DNA of 12,334 nt from CAVZLD01 sp964522605 (GTDB lineage Bacteria > Planctomycetota > Planctomycetia > Pirellulales > Pirellulaceae), in the NCBI GenBank assembly GCA_964522605.1, contig CAZFWV010000209.1, positions 1-12,334 on the forward strand, read 5' to 3'. Within the stretch, counting starts at the first letter, position 1, and every line of letters starts with the position of its first letter. Below, piece by piece: positions 8,320 to 12,334 of the stretch. The notes below the pieces were generated by a model that did no database searches, was not told where the DNA came from, and saw only the letters and a program-made list of their open reading frames with translations. The translations under genes were made by a program, and so were the position numbers.

Positions 8320-8348
8320 AGAATATCCACGGCGCATTGCCGTGTCAA
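8320..8348 (-). promoter_or_regulatory. Sigma70-like promoter of the DUF1501-led operon
   Basis: On the minus strand a perfect -35 TTGACA (8348-8343) is followed by a 17-nt spacer and a -10 TATTCT (8325-8320), one base from consensus. Transcription would begin near 8313 and leave a leader of about 165 nt before ATG 8149. The spacer contains a short GC inverted repeat (CGGC...GCCG), which could be an operator or chance. This is the best promoter match I found on the operon-facing strand of the intergenic region. Confidence 0.6.
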
Positions 8349-8530
8349 AGACCTCAAATGGTCCAACGTGGAAATCGTTCCCGGACTTTGTCAAACCGAA
8401 ACATCGGGATTAAATTGCCGGAGCGAAATGAGGGTCAGAGGACCAAGGCCGGGCCGACGCTGCCGCACGGAGGTTGTGCAGTTGAGAAGTGTTGGTTTTG
8501 CAGGCGTTTATGAACAGGATTCGTGGCGAT

Positions 8531-8605
8531 TCGTTTAACCGCGCGCCCAGCGGGCCGCGGAAGACTCCTCCCTACCCGCGGGGCGATGCCCGCGCGGTTA
8601 AACGA
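8531..8605. repeat. Type 1 palindromic element with four-way (cloverleaf) pairing
   Basis: A 75-nt unit whose pairing can be written completely: an outer 14-bp stem (TCGTTTAACCGCGC with its complement), a left side hairpin GCCC-AGC-GGGC, an inner 5-bp stem CGCGG/CCGCG with a 15-nt loop, and a right side hairpin GGGC-GAT-GCCC. No base is left over at the junction. A simple hairpin would not place two self-complementary units opposite each other. The copy at 4243-4321 shares the ends and right arm. Confidence 0.88.
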
Positions 8606-8618
8606 GGAATCGGTCCTC

Positions 8619-8698
8619 TCGTTTAACCCGCAGCCGTCAGGCGAGGACAGAAGAAAGAACGGAAGATCATCCTCGCCTAACGGCTGCGGGTTAAACGA
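8619..8698. repeat. Type 2 palindromic element, long hairpin
   Basis: An 80-nt inverted repeat: 19 paired bases (left arm begins TCGTTTAACCCGCAGCCG), one mismatch (8638 with 8679), 9 more pairs (AGGCGAGGA/TCCTCGCCT), and a 22-nt purine-rich loop. Its first ten bases (TCGTTTAACC) match the type 1 ends but the core is unrelated, which indicates two element types with a shared terminus. Confidence 0.88.
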
Positions 8699-8701
8699 AC
8701 G

Positions 8702-8727
8702 TCGCCTAACGGCTGCGGGTTGAACGA
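8702..8727. repeat. Orphan right half of a type 2 element
   Basis: These 26 bases repeat 8673-8698 directly with one substitution (GGTTGAACGA in place of GGTTAAACGA), starting 3 nt after that copy ends. There is no matching left half beside it. It looks like a partial duplication or a remnant of a deleted unit, and its end forms part of the 24-bp outer inverted repeat. Confidence 0.82.
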
Positions 8728-8764
8728 ATCGCCACGAATCCTGTTCGGAGACTCCGGAAAACCA

Positions 8765-8796
8765 CCACGTACAAGTTGCACGAACGCAACGCGTGG
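8765..8796 (-). terminator. Possible weak terminator of the DUF2961 gene
   Basis: About 80 nt after the DUF2961 stop, the minus strand can form two stacked 5-bp stems (CCACG/CGTGG outside GTTGC/GCAAC with a 6-nt loop). A short TTTT follows within 10 nt. The U-tract is poor for an intrinsic terminator, so this is tentative; the palindromic array just downstream could also stop transcription. Confidence 0.3.
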
Positions 8797-8877
8797 AAGT
8801 GCAGGATAAGTTCCTTCGAACCAACAACTTATAATCTTCACGACCCTCCCGTGTTGGAGGTGTTGTCGCCTGGGCGA

Positions 8878-10866
8878 TCAGTCGACGCGTTCCAGTTGAA
8901 CCGTGATCAAATCAAACCCGTAGCCGGACGACTGCTCGTGTTTGCCGACCAGTTTGAAGGTCAAATTCACCGGACCTTCATCCAGGTCGACTTGGCCAAG
9001 CGAAATGGGCTCGCTGCGGATTCGTTCGGCCGAGTACAGCTCAACCGGGTCCCCGACAGGTACCTCGTTTCGCGAAAGTTGGACTTGCGCTTGTGCCGGG
9101 CCTTTGACCGTCTCGATCGACACTTCGTACCGGCCGCTTGCCGGCGCATCACAAACGAGCGTGAGAAACGGCACACCGAACCAATCTTCGCCGCGCTCGG
9201 CGCGCATCGACAGGAAACTCAAGCGTTGTCCATTCTGTTCCTCCTCTTTCTTCTCGAGCGTTGCTCCGCGAAAGGTAAAGGCGTAGATCGGTACCGACCA
9301 CGCCGGTGTGAAAAGGATCCGTCGCAGATCCTTGACCTGTCGGTCGCCGAGGGATTCGATCGTTGGAATGTCGGCTGGCGGATGTTCCAGGTAGAGAAAA
9401 GCGATTCCACAATGGTCGGTTTCCAAATCGTTGCCTGTGGGAGCGTGTTCGATGGTCTGTCGAATTCCCTGTTCGAAAGCGTAGGCGTCGGAAACCATCA
9501 ATCGATAGCCGCCGGTGCGACCAAGGTGTTTCTGATACCCTAGGCAGCCGCTGAACGGGAAGGAGAGTCTCTTTTCCCAGCGGTCCGGCACGTCGTACCA
9601 TCCACCATTAAAAAAGTCCTCCGATCCGGTTCCGTGAATGACCAACTCGCCATCGATTGTCGTCTGATCGTCCCCTTCAAAGAAGGGAGTCTGACCCGAC
9701 ACAAATCCTTGGGCCTGCAGGATACAGCCGACCAAATGGCCACGACCCTCCAGCTCCACGAACGTGAAGGGAACGCCTTTGGTTGTCGGGTTCTCTCGGT
9801 GCCACCGGGCATAGAATTTCCCCTCCTGGTCTTGGCGACCTTGAGGTGCTGTGACAACTTCTGCCCATACATCGACGGCCGGCCCATCGGATCGTGTGGA
9901 GATCAGTTCGATCTTCGCCGATCGATCAAACGGCATCGGAAAGTAGCAGTAGTTTGTGCCACCATCGGTTCCGATCAGGAGCGATTTCATGGCGGGCTGT
10001 CCCCAGGCGTAGCCAAAAAAATCTCCGGCGGGGCAAAGGACCGCAGGTCCGGGCTCATCATCCCAGTGAATGCGCAACAGCAGGTCTCGTTCTTTGCCCG
10101 CGAGTGCCGTCGCAGGCCCCATCCGGAGTGCGGCGATCCGGCCCGGCGCGGCCGTTTCAAATAGCGTTGCGGTCTCTGACGGCTTCAAAGAAACGTTGAC
10201 ACGATGTGTCTCGGTTTTCGTGCCGGGCGATACAACATAAGGAGTGATGTCCGAGCCCGTGGCCGCCAGCAGCGTCGCTGCTCGGTTCTGGTGCTCGAGA
10301 TATTCGTCGCTCGGTGGCGTCTGCCAGGTTTGCAGCGGAATCTGTTCGGGATACTCTGCGAAATTAATCTGGTAAAACTGAACACGCTCCGCGCGGACCA
10401 TGATCTTGCATGATTCGCGGTAGGGCAGCGGTACATAACTGTAAAAGCCGCCGGCTCCGTAGCCGACCAGCGGCGCGACAAACGGTGCTTGTTCGCCCGT
10501 GAACAGCTCGCGGAACTTGACCCGAATGCGCGGATCTTTTTCTCCGTCGAAGTAAAATTCGACCAAATCGTCGGTCGGGGTCGGCGTCCAGATGCGGTAG
10601 ATGACTCCGGGTCCCTTCAGATCCGCGATCACGAGTCCATCGGCCTCTTTCGCGACGTACGAGTACTTTCCGGAAAACCCATCGTCATTGCCTCCCGTGC
10701 GATCGTAGCTTGAGATCGAGCCGATCGAGGTCGACGCCTTCCTCTGTGGCAATAAGTCCAAGCGATAGATCTGCTCAAGACCGATCGGGACCTGCGCCAC
10801 GGCGTGCAAAGGAATGACGGCAGAGAACATGGTTACCAACAGTGTGATCAGGCCGAACCGCGTCAT
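8878..10866 (-). CDS. Secreted DUF2961 (GH172-like) protein
   Basis: A 662-residue secreted protein. A Sec signal covers 1-24 (cleavage after AVA). DUF2961 (PF11175) covers about 44-495: SSYDRTGGNDDG (52-63), GPGVIYRIWTPTP (85-97), YGAGGFYSYVPLPY (136-149), FYQINFAEYP (164-173), FFEGDDQ (395-401) and HGTGSEDFFNGGWY (411-424). DUF2961 corresponds to CAZy family GH172, founded on a bifidobacterial alpha-D-fructofuranosidase/difructose dianhydride enzyme; D-arabinan-degrading members are also known. By motif position E397 and E416 are candidates for the two catalytic carboxylates (inference, not aligned). Residues 500-662 form an extra beta-rich region, perhaps a carbohydrate-binding jelly roll, which makes this protein much longer than the roughly 420-residue founder. 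Start: ATG 10866 with AGGAG about 8 nt upstream. It is divergent from the GH5-like gene and separated from the downstream operon by the repeat array, so it is probably monocistronic. The substrate is unknown. Confidence 0.92.
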   Translation of the reverse strand: MTRFGLITLLVTMFSAVIPLHAVAQVPIGLEQIYRLDLLPQRKASTSIGSISSYDRTGGNDDGFSGKYSYVAKEADGLVIADLKGPGVIYRIWTPTPTDDLVEFYFDGEKDPRIRVKFRELFTGEQAPFVAPLVGYGAGGFYSYVPLPYRESCKIMVRAERVQFYQINFAEYPEQIPLQTWQTPPSDEYLEHQNRAATLLAATGSDITPYVVSPGTKTETHRVNVSLKPSETATLFETAAPGRIAALRMGPATALAGKERDLLLRIHWDDEPGPAVLCPAGDFFGYAWGQPAMKSLLIGTDGGTNYCYFPMPFDRSAKIELISTRSDGPAVDVWAEVVTAPQGRQDQEGKFYARWHRENPTTKGVPFTFVELEGRGHLVGCILQAQGFVSGQTPFFEGDDQTTIDGELVIHGTGSEDFFNGGWYDVPDRWEKRLSFPFSGCLGYQKHLGRTGGYRLMVSDAYAFEQGIRQTIEHAPTGNDLETDHCGIAFLYLEHPPADIPTIESLGDRQVKDLRRILFTPAWSVPIYAFTFRGATLEKKEEEQNGQRLSFLSMRAERGEDWFGVPFLTLVCDAPASGRYEVSIETVKGPAQAQVQLSRNEVPVGDPVELYSAERIRSEPISLGQVDLDEGPVNLTFKLVGKHEQSSGYGFDLITVQLERVD

Positions 10867-10901
10867 GGGGAATCTCCTACTTTCAGACCGGGTGGTCCGC
10901 T

Positions 10902-10907
10902 ATTATA
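10902..10907 (-). promoter_or_regulatory. Candidate -10 box for the DUF2961 gene
   Basis: A consensus TATAAT lies on the minus strand 35 nt before ATG 10866, giving a leader of about 29 nt. No good -35 hexamer is present at 16-18 nt spacing, so it would need an activator, another sigma factor, or be fortuitous. It lies in the 142-nt divergent region shared with the GH5-like gene. Confidence 0.35.
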
Positions 10908-10996
10908 TCCGTTAGGCACCGTTCCGCACGCCAGCCCTTTGCGCCCTTGGCACAGATTTCGCGACTCGGATGCTCCTCGGTGTTTCTCGCCCTTCC

Positions 10997-11002
10997 AGGA
11001 GA
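10997..11002 (+). promoter_or_regulatory. Ribosome binding site that decides the GH5-like start
   Basis: AGGAGA lies 6 nt before ATG 11009. The longer in-frame start at 10970 would put 13 extra, non-hydrophobic residues ahead of the signal peptide, so 11009 is preferred. Confidence 0.65.
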
Positions 11003-11008
11003 TGGATC

Positions 11009-12166
11009 ATGTTCGCTCGATCTGGATTCCTGATCGTCTTCGGCTTGGTCCTCTGCCTGAACGATTCAGCCAGATCGGCGCCGCCGGCGTCTGAACCAGT
11101 ACCGTCTTCCAGTGAAAATGCTTCGTTGGAGTGGCTGCAAATCAGCGACGACGGCAAGCATTTCATTGGTTCGGCCTCGGGTCAGCCAATGCGGCTTTGG
11201 GGAGTGAATTACGATCACGATGATGACGGGCGATTGCTGGAGGACTATTGGCAGGTTGAATGGGAGCGGGTTGCGGAAGATTTTCTAGAGATCAAATCGC
11301 TGGGTGCCAACGTCGTACGCATCCACCTGCAATTGGGCCGTTTCATGGATTCTGCGACGGAGGCCAACGCGGAGCAGTTGGGACGGCTGAAGGACTTAAT
11401 TCAACTGGCAGAGGAGACGGAGCTATACCTCGACCTGACAGGCCTGGGATGTTACCACAAGCAAGATGTTCCGAGTTGGTACGATGCGCTGGATGAGCGA
11501 TCTCGGTGGGAGGTTCAAGGTCGTTTCTGGGGCGCTGTGGCTCGCGTCGGACGACAAAGTCCAGCTGTATTTTGTTATGACCTGATGAACGAACCGATTG
11601 TCACAGGGGGCCAGGAACCAGCCACGGAATGGCTGACCGGCGAGTTGGGAGGGAAATTCTTCGTCCAACGCATCAATCTGGATGCATCCGGTCGAACGAC
11701 GAGCGAGATTGCACGAGACTGGGTGCAGCATCTGACTTCGGCAATTCGAGCGGTGGATGACCGTCATCTGATTACGGTTGGAGTCATTCCCTGGGCCCAC
11801 GTGTTTCCTGGTGCGAAACCGCTGTTTTATTCGCCGGAAGTGGGCGAACCGTTGGATTTCGTGAGTGTTCACTTCTATCCAAAACGCGGTGAGGTGGAAG
11901 CGGCGCTCAAGGCTTTGGCCGTCTACGATGTGGGAAAGCCGATCGTCATCGAGGAGATGTTTCCGCTGAGTTGTTCGATCGAAGAACTGCAGACGTTTGT
12001 TGATGGCTCACGTCCTATCGCTCAGGGTTGGATCAGTTTCTATTGGGGCACGACGATCGATGAGTACGAAACGCGGGATGATCTGCGCAGTGCGCTGATC
12101 GCTCAATGGCTTCGCGCATTCCGTGACATGGACCCAAATCAGTCGACTCGATCCGAACAACCCTGA
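11009..12166 (+). CDS. Secreted GH5-like (clan GH-A) glycoside hydrolase
   Basis: A 385-residue predicted retaining glycoside hydrolase of the cellulase-like (beta/alpha)8 fold (PF00150-like). Residues 1-24 are a Sec signal (MFARSGFLIVFGLV, then ARSA). The order of GH-A signatures is RLWGVNYD (63-70), VVRIHL with conserved Arg (102-107), LMNEP (192-196, acid/base E195), VSVHFYP (285-291, substrate-site His288 and Tyr290), KPIVIEEMF (310-318, nucleophile most likely E316) and a late Trp in WISFYWGT (341-348). Length is typical of a single catalytic domain with no binding module. Start 11009 was chosen over the in-frame upstream ATG at 10970 because AGGAGA lies 6 nt upstream and the signal peptide begins there. 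It is divergent from the DUF2961 gene across 142 nt, which suggests shared control; I could not place a convincing plus-strand promoter there. The subfamily and substrate (glucan, mannan or other) cannot be told from motifs alone. Confidence 0.9.
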   Translation: MFARSGFLIVFGLVLCLNDSARSAPPASEPVPSSSENASLEWLQISDDGKHFIGSASGQPMRLWGVNYDHDDDGRLLEDYWQVEWERVAEDFLEIKSLGANVVRIHLQLGRFMDSATEANAEQLGRLKDLIQLAEETELYLDLTGLGCYHKQDVPSWYDALDERSRWEVQGRFWGAVARVGRQSPAVFCYDLMNEPIVTGGQEPATEWLTGELGGKFFVQRINLDASGRTTSEIARDWVQHLTSAIRAVDDRHLITVGVIPWAHVFPGAKPLFYSPEVGEPLDFVSVHFYPKRGEVEAALKALAVYDVGKPIVIEEMFPLSCSIEELQTFVDGSRPIAQGWISFYWGTTIDEYETRDDLRSALIAQWLRAFRDMDPNQSTRSEQP

Positions 12167-12243
12167 TTGCGCGCGGATCGAGGCCTCCCAGCCAACTTGC
12201 CTGCTCTAGTTCCGCGCAGCCGTCAAAACTCCGTCCCCTTCCC

Positions 12244-12280
12244 CCTCCGCGGCCCTCTGCGCCTCCGCGTTCTCTGCGTT
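12244..12280. repeat. Short CTCCGCG/CTCTGCG repeat downstream of the GH5-like gene
   Basis: The stretch alternates near-copies of a 7-9 nt unit (CCTCCGCG, CCTCTGCG, CCTCCGCG, TCTCTGCG) 78 nt after the GH5-like stop. Similar CTCCGCG/CTCTGCG strings are, to my knowledge, common in intergenic DNA of planctomycetes and some other phyla. No stem-loop is evident. The rest of 12167-12334 shows nothing further that I can name. Confidence 0.5.
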
Positions 12281-12334
12281 GCTAACGGTGAGTTTCTTGT
12301 CGGGGCAAGCGAATTCTATTACGCGGCAGGGTTG

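Larger units (their letters stand above)
8512..8746. repeat. Nested palindromic repeat array (composite)
   Basis: A 235-nt block enclosed by a perfect 24-bp inverted repeat (8512-8535 and 8723-8746; left arm begins GAACAGGATTCGTGGCGA). Inside, in order, are a type 1 element (8531-8605), a type 2 element (8619-8698) and a right half of type 2 (8702-8727). The outer arms overlap the ends of the first and last units. The layout resembles bacterial interspersed mosaic elements built from REP sequences. It separates the end of the DUF2961 gene from the promoter of the DUF1501-led operon. It contains no supported gene. Confidence 0.88.
8150..8877. other. Non-coding region between the operon and the DUF2961 gene
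   Basis: This 728-nt stretch holds no gene I can support. From the operon side it contains the predicted leader (8150-8313) with a short hairpin, the promoter at 8320-8348, about 160 nt in which I see no motif (8349-8511), the nested repeat array (8512-8746), and the 3' flank of the DUF2961 gene with a weak hairpin. Small open frames here run through the repeats and lack ribosome binding sites. Confidence 0.7.

Noticed and set aside
8512..8746. CRISPR array or insertion sequence
   Set aside because: The units are palindromes of different types without regular spacers, and no transposase or cas gene lies in the window.
8435..8827. A 130-codon minus-strand frame across the repeat array
   Set aside because: Its translation is made of repeat arms (the FNPQP and GCGLNE strings come from the palindromes). 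It has no domain and spans both repeat types, so it is a spurious frame.
8776..9543. A 255-codon plus-strand frame at the 3' end of the DUF2961 gene
   Set aside because: It has the same antisense register as the DUF2961 gene and no domain. The minus-strand frame continues a conserved family protein with a normal end.

Overview
The window looks like a chromosomal segment from a planctomycete (Planctomycetota). The evidence is domain content: DUF1501, DUF1549/DUF1553 and PSCyt1-WD40 proteins occurring together are a hallmark of that phylum. No rRNA or taxonomic marker is present, so I do not go below phylum level. I see no tRNA or rRNA gene, CRISPR array, integrase or transposase.

Layout. Positions 1-8149 hold four minus-strand genes that read as one transcription unit. 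In order of transcription they are a Tat-exported DUF1501 protein (8149-6845), a lipoprotein with two PPC domains (6826-4352), a haem-motif DUF1549/DUF1553 protein (4101-1669), and a PSCyt1-WD40 protein (1648 to beyond position 1). A strong sigma70-like promoter (8348-8320) lies upstream. The first two and last two genes are 18-20 nt apart, but the middle gap is 250 nt and holds an inverted-repeat element. Positions 8150-8877 are non-coding and hold the operon promoter and leader, plus a compact nested array of palindromic repeats (8512-8746). Positions 8878-10866 (minus) encode a secreted DUF2961/GH172-like protein. Positions 11009-12166 (plus) encode a secreted GH5-like glycoside hydrolase, divergent from it across 142 nt. 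The last 168 nt are non-coding and carry a short pyrimidine/CG-rich repeat.

How the genes may work together. Every gene has an export signal, so the region specifies an envelope or extracellular programme. The four-gene operon combines two putative c-type haem proteins, a lipoprotein with beta-sandwich domains and an alkaline-phosphatase-fold DUF1501 protein. Such clusters are abundant in planctomycetes, their biochemical role is unproven, and an oxidative or electron-transfer role is inference. The two carbohydrate-active proteins next to it suggest, but do not prove, a link to glycan breakdown.

The most unusual signal is the repeat family. One copy (8531-8605) is organised so that every base outside the terminal loops pairs into a four-way, cloverleaf-like fold. 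A degraded relative (4243-4321) sits inside the operon. A second type with the same terminal bases but a different core (8619-8698) forms a plain long hairpin.
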